The notes beneath the pieces were generated by a model, which was not told where the DNA came from, did not search any database, and saw only the letters and a list, made by a program, of their open reading frames with translations. A stretch of DNA of 64,000 nucleotides from Amyelois transitella (taxonomy: Eukaryota; Arthropoda; Insecta; Lepidoptera; Pyralidae): positions 7,381,001 through 7,445,000 of the forward strand of contig NC_083507.1 of the NCBI RefSeq assembly GCF_032362555.1, given 5' to 3'. The position numbers and the translations under genes were made by a program. Position 1 is the stretch's first letter, and each line of letters starts with the position of its first letter. Positions 1 to 18,540 of this stretch are shown here, piece by piece.

Positions 1-879
1 TTTGTTTAATTTTATCGCCACATTCATAAAAAAGTTGTCAACATTTAGTCAACCTAGGAAACACGTTTTGTACATGCCACTTTTTCCTATTGGTAAGAGT
101 GGTAGTAAGTATGGTAAAATTTTGAAATCAAATAATACTGTTTTTAACCCGTTTATTATGGTAAAATTAATAAGATATTGAATCAAAGGGACAAAACATA
201 TTTGTACTAAAATAATTTTATTTCACCTTTGTTTACAAAAATAGCCGGTTAACGTGACCGTGGTCGACTTTGCCCGTGTCTCCCCTGTACTAGGATGCCA
301 GAATCGGGAAGCGGAAATGTACAATTATTTGAGAAGTCAATCAGTCGTTCGCTATCCATTTGCGTGACAACCAGTGCTGCCATTTTAACGCTTTGGGCGC
401 TAGATCTAGCGCTTTTTTATGTGTTTGGTGCGCTTTACAGAATTATGGCACCTAGCGGATAATCTGGTGTATTTTTTAATTTACATCATGACATATTAAA
501 AAACTCTATGGCTCTATCAGCATCAGTTATTTTAAAGCCTAATAGAGTGTTTTTTTGTTTGTTTGCTTTATTTCATTCAAGAAAAATTGTTCTTTTAGCG
601 CGATATCTAGCGCTTTTTTAAAGCACAATTTCCAAGAAATCGAGCGCTTTTTTACATCTTACAGCGCTCAATCGGATTTTTGGTCTGGCAGCACTGATGA
701 CAACATTGTTTGTGTTTGTGTTTTGACTTTTTCGTACACGTGTTCTCTTTCGTGATTTCTTTGAGTAATTCAGAATATTATTACGACTACAATGAACATT
801 ATTGGTCGCATACCTAGCTACCAATCCACATGTTTTTACGGAGTCATCTTTCCAGTACCAGTGGCGGATAAATGTGTTG
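1..879. other. Non-coding left edge with a recurrent AGCGCTTTTTTA motif
   Basis: I see no gene here. A perfect 16-bp palindrome, GCGCTAGATCTAGCGC, lies at 397-412. The 12-mer AGCGCTTTTTTA occurs three times, near 408, 609 and 643, which suggests a decayed repeat. The missing 3' exons of the helicase gene, which runs leftwards, were not found here, so this is probably intron of that gene or a repeat within it. Confidence 0.4.
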
Positions 880-1345
880 GCTGGATGCTGGAATAGTCGG
901 AGATGTTGTCGTTGAACCATATTTTTTGCCTAACAGCCTAAATTTCCTAGAAAATTACTTAAATGAGGAACAGTAATGCCAGTGAGAAGTTACGTGGATA
1001 TCGTGATGGAAAACAACCTAATATTCCAACATGGTGGCGCTCCAGCTCACTTCGCTCGTGATGAGCGCAGCCACCTCAATGCCCGGTTCCCGGAATGGAT
1101 TGGACGAGGAGGACGTATCGCATTGCCTCCGCGGTCTCCAGAACTCACACCACTTGACTTTTTTTCTGGGGATACATTAAAAATAAAGTGTATGCGTCGG
1201 ATTCCCCTTCGAGCGAAGAAATGGTTGCCCGCATCAAACCGCATGCGATACTGTAACGCCAGGAATGCTTCGCAATGTCTGGGTTTCCATTTACCGGAGA
1301 GCTGACTTGTGCATCCAAGGAGGTCGACGTTTTGAACCCTTTCTT
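880..1345 (+). pseudogene. Decayed mariner-type DDE transposase fragment
   Basis: The frame at 976-1305 reads through FQHGGAPAHFARDERSHLNA, then WIGRGG and PPRSPELTPLDFF. These are the second and third catalytic blocks typical of mariner-like insect transposases. Just after LDFF a frameshift moves the homology to another frame, which continues with the C-terminal tail near 1225-1345. There is no N-terminal DNA-binding region and no intact frame, and I found no terminal repeats. The copy is therefore dead and 5'-truncated. Assignment to the Tc1/mariner superfamily rests on these motifs; the exact family is not resolved. Confidence 0.75.
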
Positions 1346-1414
1346 TGAAAGGTATGTAGGTTTTCAATCTTTCTTTGACTTAGTTACCAATTTATTTTGT
1401 AATGTAGGTAATTA

Positions 1415-1530
1415 TTTATTAGCTTGCATGAAGAGTTATGAATGTGGATGAAGCGAAGGAAGTATGCAGAGATCGTGGAAAGATGTAGTCTCTGTCTATC
1501 CCTCCGGGAAAAAGTCGTGGTTTTATGTAT
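1415..1530 (+). repeat. Dispersed repeat family A (retroposon 3' end), partial
   Basis: The stretch contains AGCTTGCATGAAGAG, GAATGTGGATGAAGCGAA, GTATGCAGAGATCGTGG and CCCTCCGGGAAA, followed by ATTTTATGTATGTA-like DNA. The same order of blocks recurs about eight times in the window on both strands. In the better copies these blocks read as an open protein frame ending just before a TATG microsatellite tail. This is what the 3' end of a non-LTR retrotransposon looks like. The retroposon identity is inference; the repetition is seen directly. Confidence 0.6.
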
Positions 1531-2517
1531 GTAGGTAATTATTATTTCTTTTGCATTTCATGCGAGTATTTTCAAATCGATTGAATGTCTTAAACGACGT
1601 ACCTCTGTCAAAGCAAAATGATTCTTATTGATTAAGTAAACGAGTCTTATTTGTTTGTTTTAGAATCTTCGTCAAACGTTCGCCGCCTTGCCGCGATCTC
1701 TTTGACGGCGCCGACAAAGCGGCTACCTACGACTTAGGTCGCCGACGGTACCAGGAGAAAATGACGAGTGAGGAGTTAGTGTTTTAGTGTACATCGATAG
1801 TGTCTTAGTGTGTGTGTTGTTTTGAATTGGGGATGTTGACCTGATAGTGATTTGCCACGTTTGTTTACATTTAAATAAATACATTTTATTGCGAAATTTT
1901 ATTGACATGCATTTATGAACATGGTGATAAGGACCAGCAGTAGCAGTAGGAAGAATCTATTTAAGGTATAGTATCCACCCACTTTTTATGATAACCCCCT
2001 TTCCGTTACACCTTGTACAAGAACATCAATATAGATCTTTAAGAAATAACAATGATTTATAATTTTAAATCAATAAATAAAGTTGCATAAATCCAATATT
2101 TTTTATCTGTGCAGCGTAAGAACCCAAACACCAATCACAGTGGGTGACGTCATACGTAATGAGTGATAAGTAAACAACACTGCTTTGTATGTTATTTCGA
2201 GTTATTCTACGAAATATTTGCATTTTTCTAAAAATATTTAATTGTAATTAGTTACGAATTGAAGGACTATAGTCATAACAGAAGTTGTCGCTAGTACTTG
2301 AAGCCGCCTATCAAGCTTTTATCCTGGTTACAAGCCGACAATAGAAATCTCCCAAAAGTTGATATTTTCATGGTCGGCAGTTTCTTTTCCACTTATTCCA
2401 ACTTTTGTTCTGCTGAATTTAGAAATGTGGAAACATTTGTGTAGATATTTCAACCTCTTTTTGTTTATCTTAACAACAGAAATGATTGAAGAAATAACAA
2501 AAGAAAACATAACCTAA

Positions 2518-2613
2518 AACTATAGTAGAACCGCCTAAATGAGTCCTCGCCCGCGGAGTACAGGGGCGCGGGGGTATGACGACGAAGGGGAACGAAAGAG
2601 GTGCGGGCGGCGG
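2518..2613. repeat. Left terminal inverted repeat of the IS630/Tc1-related element
   Basis: GC-rich 96-bp arm containing CCGCGGAGTACAGGGGCGCG, the reverse complement of the right arm at 4479-4574 apart from about three bases. Its high GC stands out from the AT-rich flanks. Long GC-rich arms are unusual for mariner elements, whose repeats are often near 30 bp. Confidence 0.9.
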
Positions 2614-2998
2614 TCGAGCGTAGCGTGTAATACAAGGGGCGAAATGTTACTGGACATTTCTTGAGATATGTGACGTCATAGTGGTTAGCGGCAAACAGGT
2701 GAAGATTTTTATTAAAAAAATAATAATGGCTATACAAAATTTGAATGAAACAACTGTAAACTATACAACGTGTTCCTTTTGTTATCCCATAACTCCATGG
2801 TATCAACGAGACCACGTACATGAATTAAATAGCATAAGCATTTTTCGATTATTGTTATTTTCAAATTTTTATTTTTCATACAAAACAATTCGATAAAAAT
2901 GTGATTTTATGATATATAGGTATGATATGTAGGTAAAAAAAAGGTAATAAAGTTATGTATGTAATATTTATTTATGCAAAATTTATCAAAATTATAAA

Positions 2999-4372
2999 TC
3001 AATCACTTATGTCCATAATATCACTATCACTGGAACTTGATTCTTCACTTTCACAACAGCCATCATCAGAATCATCAGAATCGTCTTGCACATTAATAAT
3101 AAAATCAACAACTTCATCTAGGACTCCATCATGTTTGCAATATTCGTCTTCGATTTTAATCACGTGTTTAACACAATTCTCCCATTTCTCTTTGGGATAT
3201 TCAGCAAATAATCTCTCTAATATTTCTTTTTTCTGGTCCAAATTAGAGTCGATACTTTTTTGTGCTAATTGTCCTTTGATATCACCCCAGACCAACTCAA
3301 TTGGGTTCAGGTCTGGGTGATATGGAGGCAAACGCAATACTTCGTGTCCGTTTCTTTTCAATACCTCGTCAATTTTGTAAATATCTTCTGTGAAATTACT
3401 TTTAATTAATTTATATAAGTCATCCTTTCTAAGTTTTTCATCAAAAGGCACGTTATGTCGTCGTAGCCATTCTTGCATAGTTGGCTTGGTAGAAGCCATA
3501 GTTGGCTTTTTCTCTTCTCGAACCGAATGATAAGCTGCGTTGTCCATTACTATGACAGAATTTTGCGGTATATTAGGCATGAGCTTTTCATTTATCCATT
3601 TACTGAAATTTGCGAAATTCATAGAATCGTGATAATCACCTGTTTTACATTTGGATTTGAATATCACAAGGGCTCCGTCTACAAATCCAATTTGACCTCC
3701 ACAATGTACGATGATCAAACGGTCCCCTTTACCAATATGAGATAGAACGCCAAGTTCATCCTTTGATTGCCAACATTTTGAAACGTTATGAGACGCGTTT
3801 ACATAAGTTTCGTCAAGGTATAAAATATGTCTTCCTTCTCTACGATATTTTTTAATAGTATTTAGGTATTTCCACCTCCACGATGTGATATTTGGCTGTT
3901 CGATAAGGAGTTTCCTTTTAGATCCGCATTTCTTAAATTTAAAACCTAGATCATGTAATAATAGCCTTAAATATTCCCTGCCGCAGTGTAATATATTCTC
4001 TTCTCTAAGTACAGCGTTCAAAGTTTTCAGAGTAGGTATTTTTTTGAAAATTGTGTAAAACTGAGTGACTTTTCTTCTTACCACTCCTTTTGTGAAATCG
4101 TCTATTTCCACTCTTTTTCTACGAACCTGTTTTGGTTTTCTCGGTGATTTAAATCTCTCGTTGTCATTTAATGCTTTCCCTTGTTGTACAATTCTAGATA
4201 CAGTCTTTTCTGATAGTCCAGTAACTTCTGCTACAGTTTTATTTAAAGGTATATCTTGTTTATATTCATCAGAATTTGGGTCGAGTTTCTTTTTTCTAAA
4301 ATATTCATATACGTTAAACGCCATTTGTTTGCACTGACTATTAATTCTATGTCCGAAAATATTTCGACTCAT
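2999..4372 (-). CDS. IS630/Tc1-superfamily DDE transposase, 457 aa, intact
   Basis: Catalyses cut-and-paste movement of the flanking element. Near residues 48-65 the sequence VTGLSEKTVSRIVQQG looks like a helix-turn-helix, followed by a basic stretch (KPKQVRRKRVEID). The catalytic core shows YLDETYVNASH (first Asp, near residue 195), VIVMDNAAYH (second Asp, near 277) and PPYHPDLNPIELVWGDIK (Glu, near 359). By my count 81 residues separate the second Asp from the Glu. This is far more than the 34-39 of common mariner/Tc1 groups and close to the DD82E ('Sailor') group as I recall it. The C-terminus is a run of Asp and Ser. There is no internal stop or frameshift, and the frame starts with ATG about 107 bp inside the right inverted repeat. 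The name of the DD82E group is from memory; the motifs are seen. Confidence 0.88.
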   Translation of the reverse strand: MSRNIFGHRINSQCKQMAFNVYEYFRKKKLDPNSDEYKQDIPLNKTVAEVTGLSEKTVSRIVQQGKALNDNERFKSPRKPKQVRRKRVEIDDFTKGVVRRKVTQFYTIFKKIPTLKTLNAVLREENILHCGREYLRLLLHDLGFKFKKCGSKRKLLIEQPNITSWRWKYLNTIKKYRREGRHILYLDETYVNASHNVSKCWQSKDELGVLSHIGKGDRLIIVHCGGQIGFVDGALVIFKSKCKTGDYHDSMNFANFSKWINEKLMPNIPQNSVIVMDNAAYHSVREEKKPTMASTKPTMQEWLRRHNVPFDEKLRKDDLYKLIKSNFTEDIYKIDEVLKRNGHEVLRLPPYHPDLNPIELVWGDIKGQLAQKSIDSNLDQKKEILERLFAEYPKEKWENCVKHVIKIEDEYCKHDGVLDEVVDFIINVQDDSDDSDDGCCESEESSSSDSDIMDISD

Positions 4373-4478
4373 CTTGAGAATGTAATCTCATGTATAATTT
4401 TCACAAGGCGTCCGCAACTGTCAACACGTGTGATCGCTAACCGCGTAGCGAGCGAACTGAGTTTTTACAAGAATGCGC

Positions 4479-4574
4479 CCGCCGCCCGCACCTCTCTCGG
4501 TCCCCTTCGTCGTCATACCCCCGCGCCCCTGTACTCCGCGGGCGAGGACTCATTTAGGCGGTTCTACTATAGTT
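4479..4574. repeat. Right terminal inverted repeat of the IS630/Tc1-related element
   Basis: Mirror partner of 2518-2613, ending in GGCGGTTCTACTATAGTT. Its inner edge lies about 106 bp from the transposase ATG (4372, minus strand), so promoter and 5' leader of the transposase must lie in or next to this repeat. Confidence 0.9.
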
Positions 4575-5391
4575 GCATTGTTTACCAAGTTATTTTCACA
4601 CATGTATTTTCTATGATTTTCAAGGTTAGATATTTATGGGTTTTGCATGTTTCTAGATCTGCGAGAAAATACTTAAATTATCCAAGCACTGATCACTTGT
4701 AATAGGGCTTGTAGTTTGTTTTCCAAACATATGACGTCACGCGATCCGAATTGACGTAAAGTGCTGTTTTCGCGGCAAATTTAAATTAACTACGTTTTTG
4801 ACGTTTTTAGATTTATTTAATTAAAATATTATTTTTTATGGATATATAAATAAATAAAGATTATTTTTAAACACAATCTGAAACGTTGTCCGGTTCCCTA
4901 TTACAGGCAAAAAAGACATTTTATTTAAATTGTACTTAAAAATTTAGTTCGTTTCAAATGAGCAATTTTACATAACATGTTTTTTTTGGTAAATCTACAT
5001 TACGAAATTATTGTGTGACACCCAACAAACTCCTGAGAGGTTCCACCGAGCATACATCGCTGCGCTCACACAAACCCTGGAAATATATTGCACACCAAAT
5101 TTATATTTCACATGGATGAATGGATGCAAGAACGATAAATATCTATGAAAAAGAAAAGTGTTTAAGAACAAATAATTAAGTACTTTCTATATTGCGTATA
5201 ATGTTAACAGGTAAGGTAACAACTTTGCAAGCAGAAATAATCTACAAATCGATGATATTGAGTGTGATAACGAAATATGAAAGAAATGCTTATTCTTAAC
5301 AGTAGTTATTACATGGTAAAAAGTATATTAAAAAATAATATCTAAGAGTGTAGTAAGAATCTAAACAAGCGAAGCGTTCGATAAACGTATA
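4575..5391. other. AT-rich non-coding stretch
   Basis: No exon or RNA gene is visible. A CRE-like TGACGTCA lies near 4732; the same octamer also occurs near 2144 and 2671 on the other side of the transposon. The stretch probably belongs to the intron after the last visible helicase exon. Confidence 0.35.
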
Positions 5392-5463
5392 CATAAAGCG
5401 GACACTCGAGTATATTAATATACACCGGTGCCTATATTGGTATACTCGAGTGTCTGCTTTATG
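5392..5463. repeat. 72-bp near-perfect palindrome
   Basis: Two 23-base arms, the left beginning CATAAAGCGGACACTCGAG and the right its reverse complement, differ at one base and enclose a 26-bp AT-rich centre with ACCGGT. This would form a strong cruciform or hairpin. It could be a tiny non-autonomous element or a remnant of paired transposon ends. No target duplication is clear. Confidence 0.8.
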
Positions 5464-5638
5464 TTAATCCGCTCTAACGCCGTGTTTTCGATGAGTACAC
5501 GTTAATTAAACGCCTACGGTAGTAATAAGCTTTTATATGGAAGAAATTCGAAACTTGGAAATGTAATGTAAGTTAAGCGGTGTACATATGCGTGCAATCG
5601 TCGCGTTAGCGCGGTCGGTGCGAGTGCGTGCTGTATAC

Positions 5639-13293
<7,655 letters not shown>

Positions 13294-14098
13294 ATTACTA
13301 CCAAGCGGTACGTTTTTTTGGGAACTTTTCTCCAAAAATACTATACAAACACAGTCTACAATGAATTTTGCACAAACACAAATTCACAAAATCACATGAA
13401 AAGGCTTCAATTTTTCTCACCGAAATCACTTTTCATTCGTAGTTTTTGTTCTCACAATTTTTTTTTATTTCTTCATTTGTCTATGGTTTATTTCCTGAAT
13501 GGATGAATGCATTTCGGCTCCACAGCCACCAAGTGCAAACTACGTTGCTTAAGGCCCTATTACACCATTCGTTGTTCAGCACGCGATAATAAAACTATCT
13601 GAGGTTCTAACTAGACCGCACGTTATTACACTAGTCTGAAAAACAGGCGCTTGCTCAGTCGCACGTAATCTGTCTATGTTTCTAGGTATGTATGGCCCAT
13701 ATACTTTGGAAGCCATAAAAAATTGTCGTAGCACCCGTAGAACTGGTTGCAAAGAGATTAACTAATAATAATAGTGTTTGACTATAACCATCCGACTTAA
13801 GAAACTTAAATTGAGTCAATATTCAAAAGTAACCTGTATTTAGAAAACTGTTCACCCCTCATTTGTAAATTTCTATGCGTGGTTCTTGGCAGTTGGCACG
13901 TTAGAATAGAGCCACTCATCTCTTTCAAGGGATATGCCAATGAACGTAGGATTCTTATTTAAGCGATGGGCTCGTCTATATTTGAATCTCAATTCTATCA
14001 TTTAAAGACGTGATTATGTGAATGTATGTATGTGTTAATGATTTTTTTGCACTTATTACACTATTCGCTTTAAGACTAAGATAGCCTTAATATTTATA
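13294..14098. other. Upstream region of the helicase gene with a family B fragment
   Basis: The region holds the presumed helicase promoter (minus strand), but no core element is clear. At about 13855-14035 lies a diverged, internally deleted copy of dispersed repeat family B: GATTCTTATTTAAGCGATGG, then TTGAATCTCAATTCTATCAT, then a TATGTATGTG tail. No coding region is seen. Confidence 0.4.
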
Positions 14099-14240
14099 GC
14101 GGCCACAATTAAATTGGGGAACTCCTGGTGAAAAGTCAAAAGTACATGAAACTGACGAGCTTACAAGAAAAGAGTAATGAATGTGAATGATTGTGGCGAG
14201 TGGAAAGATGTAATTTCTGCCTACCTTGGAGTGATATAAA
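14099..14240 (+). repeat. Repeat family A, diverged copy
   Basis: AGTACATGAAACTGACGAGC, TAATGAATGTGAATGA, then GTGGAAAGATGTAATTTCTG follow the block order of family A (compare 14430-14640), with several indels. The frame is broken and there is no TATG tail. Confidence 0.55.
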
Positions 14241-14429
14241 TATTTATATGTACTTTCCTTATAAAGTGATAATAGAAAATAAAACACCATAAACATCTGT
14301 TGTGGGCGAGGTTGGCGTGCCAAAGTTAAGTCTTAGCTGGACGTAGTACCTAAGGCAAGGAAGTTAGTGAGTAGAAATCTATAATCTCCTAACCTAATAT
14401 GGACCCATCATATTTTTCTCCTTTTAGTA

Positions 14430-14695
14430 TTGACGTATCTTGATCAAATTAAGGACGTCCTGGTAAAGGGTCAGGTCAAAAGTACCCGAAACCGCCGAGC
14501 TTGTATGAAGAGAGTTATGAATGTGGACGAAGCGAAAGAAGTATGCAGAGATCGTGGCAAGTGGAAAGAGGTAGTCTCTGCCTACCCCTCCGGGAAAGAG
14601 GCGTGATTTTATGTATGTATGTATGTATGTATGTATGTAGTATTGAGTAAATAGAAAGAAATGAATGTAAAGAAAGAAAGAAAGAAAAATCTTTA
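14430..14695 (+). repeat. Repeat family A (retroposon 3' end) with (TATG)n tail and GAAA repeat
   Basis: The copy runs from TATCTTGATCAAATTAAGGA through ACCCGAAACCGCCGAGCTTG, GTGGACGAAGCGAAAGAAGT and CTCCGGGAAAGAGGCGTGAT into (TATG)5 at about 14612-14640. A short GAAA-rich stretch follows near 14665-14690. Across the body one frame is open and reads YLDQIKDVLVKGQVK, then VDEAKEVCRDRGKWKEVVSA, ending in a stop. This is consistent with the C-terminus of a non-LTR retrotransposon polyprotein; the family name is not known to me. Confidence 0.65.
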
Positions 14696-15541
14696 TGTAG
14701 TGATCATAATCACCACTATATCTATTGTAATATTTTTTCTGAGGCTTAGTACAAATTGCAAATCATTAATCAGGCACATCTCTCATTAAAAAATAAAATC
14801 TGTGTCAATGATTGACATCATTCATCTGTTTGATTCTCTGAAGAACTATCTTATGGAAGTGCCCTATTCATGCACTATTCCTGCTTACCTAAAAAAACAA
14901 ACCGGGATATCAACATGGCGGACTAGAGATGTTGACTTGTTCGTTTATTCGATAATATTTTATCGATGGATGAGTGAGTTAAAATTGTTTATTTACGATC
15001 ATAGTTGTAACTATGAATTTTAATACGTCTGTGATTTGTTTCTACATCGGAAATAATAACTATCTTGGCTACAATCTAAGGTCCAATAATATTTTATCTA
15101 ACACCTATGTCATTCTGATAAAAAGTGTTTGGAAATCAAATATAATTAATACCCTATGAGTCAGATTATAGCTAAACCGCTGGACCGTTTGTAATGAAAT
15201 TTGATGTGAATGTAGTTAAATACCCGAGTTCAAATTAAGGTTGCTTTTAGTGTAAATAAATCAATTCCCCAAAGGGCTGTAATCAGTGATGTACCGTGCC
15301 CGGAAACATTGCCAGGGACTGGAAATTTTGCTGGAATCGCTGCCGGCAACGTTCCCAAAATAGAATTTAAATGAGAATATTGATTATTTATTCTACTAAT
15401 TTAAATATATTGTATTAACATAATGTTTATATGTGAAATTATTCATTATATATAATAAATCCAAAAAAAATTCTGATATGCACAAAATGTTTGTCGGATG
15501 ACTCCGACATTCACGTTTGAAGGGTGAAGAGATAAATGATA

Positions 15542-15838
15542 TCAATAACTAAGAGATAAATAATAGCAATTGTTCGTATCTTCTTTCAAGTATTTATGTT
15601 CTTTTGAATCCTCGAGATTTCGTTTTGACTTAATTATATAAACTTTGTGATAAGCGAGTGACAAAAGGTTGTTGTAAAGTCGCTTGCTCTTTCGTAGCCC
15701 TGTAGCGAGTGCAATGATTCGGGCTGGACCAACCACACCAAAGGAAAGATCTTCCGTCAGGTAAGATATTATGCCTGGAGAACCGCGGCACACATGGATA
15801 TGATTTGTTCCTGGCCGGATATTTTCTATGCCAATCAT
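15542..15838 (-). CDS. Unrecognised 98-codon ORF, doubtful
   Basis: A genuine ATG opens a 98-residue frame. Its first half is less AT-rich than the surroundings and begins MIGIENIRPGTNHIHVCRGS. It has no signal peptide, no membrane segment and no family I recognise. The second half (Lys/Tyr/Asn-rich) looks like translated AT-rich spacer. If real, the gene might use only the first half as an exon. It could equally be a repeat fragment or chance. Confidence 0.15.
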   Translation of the reverse strand: MIGIENIRPGTNHIHVCRGSPGIISYLTEDLSFGVVGPARIIALATGLRKSKRLYNNLLSLAYHKVYIIKSKRNLEDSKEHKYLKEDTNNCYYLSLSY

Positions 15839-15840
15839 TT

Positions 15841-16927
15841 ATCTTCGCCGAGATTCGGTCCTTGGTAAACTAAAACGAGAAAAAAATACTATTACATAAC
15901 TTAGACCCTAATTTATCGATAAGATTTTATATTCGATGATGTTCGACACTAGCATCCGTGTTTAGGTTTTCGATGTGAATGAAATATTGAGAATATTACA
16001 AGTTTCTTAAGCTCACAACTAAGAAGATTAAAAGTAATAGGTTTTAAGACACATTTTATTAAATACATTTTATGATAGACAATAATTTAACGAAATATTA
16101 ACCACTTACCGAAAGAAAGGTTAGATTCGGCCTATTTATGTTCTGGCATAGGCCACAATATGCTATAGAACATTTCATCTTATAGTTTATTTACGATTAA
16201 TACTAGCACAGCTCCGTACAAAGTCGAAAAACACGCGAAAACGCAAAAACACCACGATGACAATTTCCCACATTTAAACAAAGCGGTAAAGTTACATCGA
16301 AGCCAATGAAGAGAGCGCTGATAAAAGAGTGTAAATGTTTTTTCTCCCGTAAAACCACTGTTGTGAGAAAGAGACAAATATATCATTGTTTTTTGTGAGT
16401 CAAGTAGAATAATTACGGCATTTCCATATGATAGTTCTTCAGAGGTTTGATTGTACATCTGTGGATTGATCATCCCAAAAAAATTGTACTAGAGCTTGCA
16501 AAAAATATATTTTATCAACAAAGCTTTTGTGTACAAGTAAATTATAAGTAGGTAAGTAAAACATAAAATAAAATTACCTACTATTGTCTATTGGGTTCCC
16601 TAACCCTTATATTTTACAAATTTAATAGCAATCTTATTCTATTATTAATTTCTATTAGGTGGTGTAAAATCTTTCTAAACAATGTAAATTCTTTTGTAAA
16701 TTGATCACAAATTTAAATATTCTAGTAGGTACCTACCTTAGCAGTTTAGCATTTCACTACATCGCGCGTTTTGTTAAAAACGTTTGTTAGGAACTGGAAC
16801 TGAACCTAATGTAACAAGCCTTATCGTAAATTATAATTTGCGATATATCCTAATTTTTATGAAATAACACTTAAAAGATTATTAAGTTGTATCTAAGCTT
16901 AGAAAACTGCATTGTTATTATAATTTT
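15841..16927. other. Intergenic, AT-rich, nothing recognised
   Basis: I see no exon, RNA gene or complete transposon. A short frame on the minus strand near 16180-16473 has no recognisable features. Confidence 0.3.
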
Positions 16928-16971
16928 TTGGTTCATAGTGTATATATTAATAAATTGTGTTTTACAATAGA

Positions 16972-17169
16972 ATGGACTCAAAAAACAGATTGTGCACTAA
17001 TTCGCCGCCACTTCCTCGTGTTCGGCAACCCCCTCCGGAGCCCAGAGCACGGCAGACGCCGCCGCAGCCTCGTCGTGCGTCTGCTCAATGTCCACCGCAG
17101 CCGAGAGAGCGGCAACCACCACCACAGCCAAGAGAGAGGCAAATACCTCCCCAACCCAGACATTCATAG
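16972..17169 (+). CDS. Pro/Arg-rich repeat peptide, 65 aa, possibly a terminal exon
   Basis: The frame starts MDSKNRLCTNSPPLPRVRQ and continues as tandem octad units of the type PPQPRERQ (PPPEPRAR, TPPQPRRA, CPPQPRER, PPPQPRER, IPPQPR), ending HS-stop. This GC-rich 150-bp patch stands alone in AT-rich DNA. TTTTACAATAG, a good acceptor, lies immediately before the ATG, so it may be the last exon of a longer gene whose upstream exon (possibly a signal peptide) I could not find. AATAAA occurs at 17418-17423, about 250 bp downstream. Overlapping frames exist on both strands; one minus frame has a hydrophobic run. The plus frame is chosen for its regular repeat and ATG context. Function is unknown; proline/arginine-rich insect peptides are sometimes antimicrobial, but that is only analogy. 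Confidence 0.4.
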   Translation: MDSKNRLCTNSPPLPRVRQPPPEPRARQTPPQPRRASAQCPPQPRERQPPPQPRERQIPPQPRHS

Positions 17170-18540
17170 TATAACTAAGTTGATGTAAAGGTGGCATAAA
17201 CTCTGACAATATGTTAAATACTTGAAAATTTTATTATTTTAAGATTTAAAGTTTACCTGTAAATCTAAAAAGTACAGTAGACACTTCTATGGATAGTTGA
17301 TGTGATGTTGATTGCATCAATATGTGTCATTAAATCCCAACTATGACCTTCTCCAATCAGGGCTTTGCCCATTATTATGGGCATGGTTTTGTTATTTAAC
17401 TGATTCCCTGTTCTTAAAATAAAACAATTGATTTGTTTATATGTAATTTATCAGACAGGGAACCTATTAGACTAAAATTTAGAAGACGGACGGACTTTAA
17501 GTTTACTAAAATGTAAAATTATACTATCTTTTTAAATGTTTGAAATAAATTACTGTTTTATTTGTCAAAAAAAAAAGTGTGAAAAAGTTACCAAAAATTT
17601 TGAAGCCAGTGCTTGATCTAATGTCCGCCTATTTGACAATTTTATAACTATATGCTGCTGTTATAGTAATATATATGTAAGTATAAAATTAAATATGTAA
17701 TAGATTTATTTTGTGGAAACCTTTTTTTTAATCATAAGAATATGAAAGGTTGTTCTATTTAAAATTAATCTTTTCTTGTGGTAAGGATATTTTAAATAAA
17801 GTCAAAAATTAATCTTATTATTTCCACATAGGTGCTGTGGTAAATATATACTTATTCCTCAGTAGCATTCTTTTTCAATGTTGTTACAAAATAATACTAC
17901 TAAATCACAGTTCAGATGACGTAATGATAAAAAATAAGCCAAATGTTATGCTTTTTTATTTGTTGTTTGATTACAATTTATTGATCTTGCTAGAATATGA
18001 AAATTAATAAATATCCTTATAAATTCAATTATACATTGGAACTGATCTGTGATTAGTAACTGCCTCTTGAGACTGTAATTACAGTCATAAAAATTACAAT
18101 ACCCACTAGTTTAATGAAAATTTGATTAATAGCTTTGTGCATATTTAACTCTTTGTATTCTCAAAACAAGTGTTAGTTACAAACTACTATTATATTTTTG
18201 AGTCACTGTTGACGTTTTTACTCTTTGCATTATTTTTTGTTTTGTTAAAAATAAATTAAGTTAATTTTAAATATAAAATTTAACCACATTGGTAACAAAA
18301 TTATTTTTCTTATTGGTTTGGCTCTGTCCCGTAAGAGCTAAAATCGTTATATTTGTATGCCCTTTGCTAGTGGGATGTAAATGCTGAAACCTCGCCAAGG
18401 GGCCCAACACCATTGTAGTTCAATGCAGTAAGAGACGGTTTCCCGAAATTTCTGCGGGAACGACATACAACGGGATTTTACGTTCTACGCGGGTAGAACA
18501 CTTGGGCGTATCCTAGTAAATAAATTATAAGTTTCGGTTT
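17170..18540. other. Intergenic, AT-rich
   Basis: I see no gene. The stretch 18360-18500 has higher GC than its surroundings (around CCTCGCCAAGGGGCCCAACA) but no open frame or repeat I can name. It may be upstream control DNA or a leader exon for the secreted-peptide gene that starts at 18694. Confidence 0.3.

Larger units (their letters stand above)
2518..4574 (-). mobile_element. Intact IS630/Tc1-related DNA transposon, ~2.06 kb
   Basis: Two 96-bp terminal inverted repeats (2518-2613 and 4479-4574) match with about three differences and enclose a single transposase gene. The outermost bases read AACTATAGTAG on both ends. A TA target duplication is possible (TA dinucleotides at 2521-2522 and at 4568-4571), but the flanks are themselves palindromic, so the exact border is ambiguous. 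The near identity of the repeats and the open 457-codon frame point to a recent, possibly active insertion. It lies to the 3' side of the last helicase exon seen here, so it probably sits in an intron of that gene. Confidence 0.88.

Noticed and set aside
1660-1910. GC-rich stretch with a short open frame before GTGTGTGTTG
   Set aside because: Could be a repeat fragment; no motif or splice context to call a gene.
2144-4740. Three TGACGTCA octamers as a regulatory set
   Set aside because: They surround an inserted transposon and are far from any gene start; three hits in 2.6 kb may be repeat-borne or chance.
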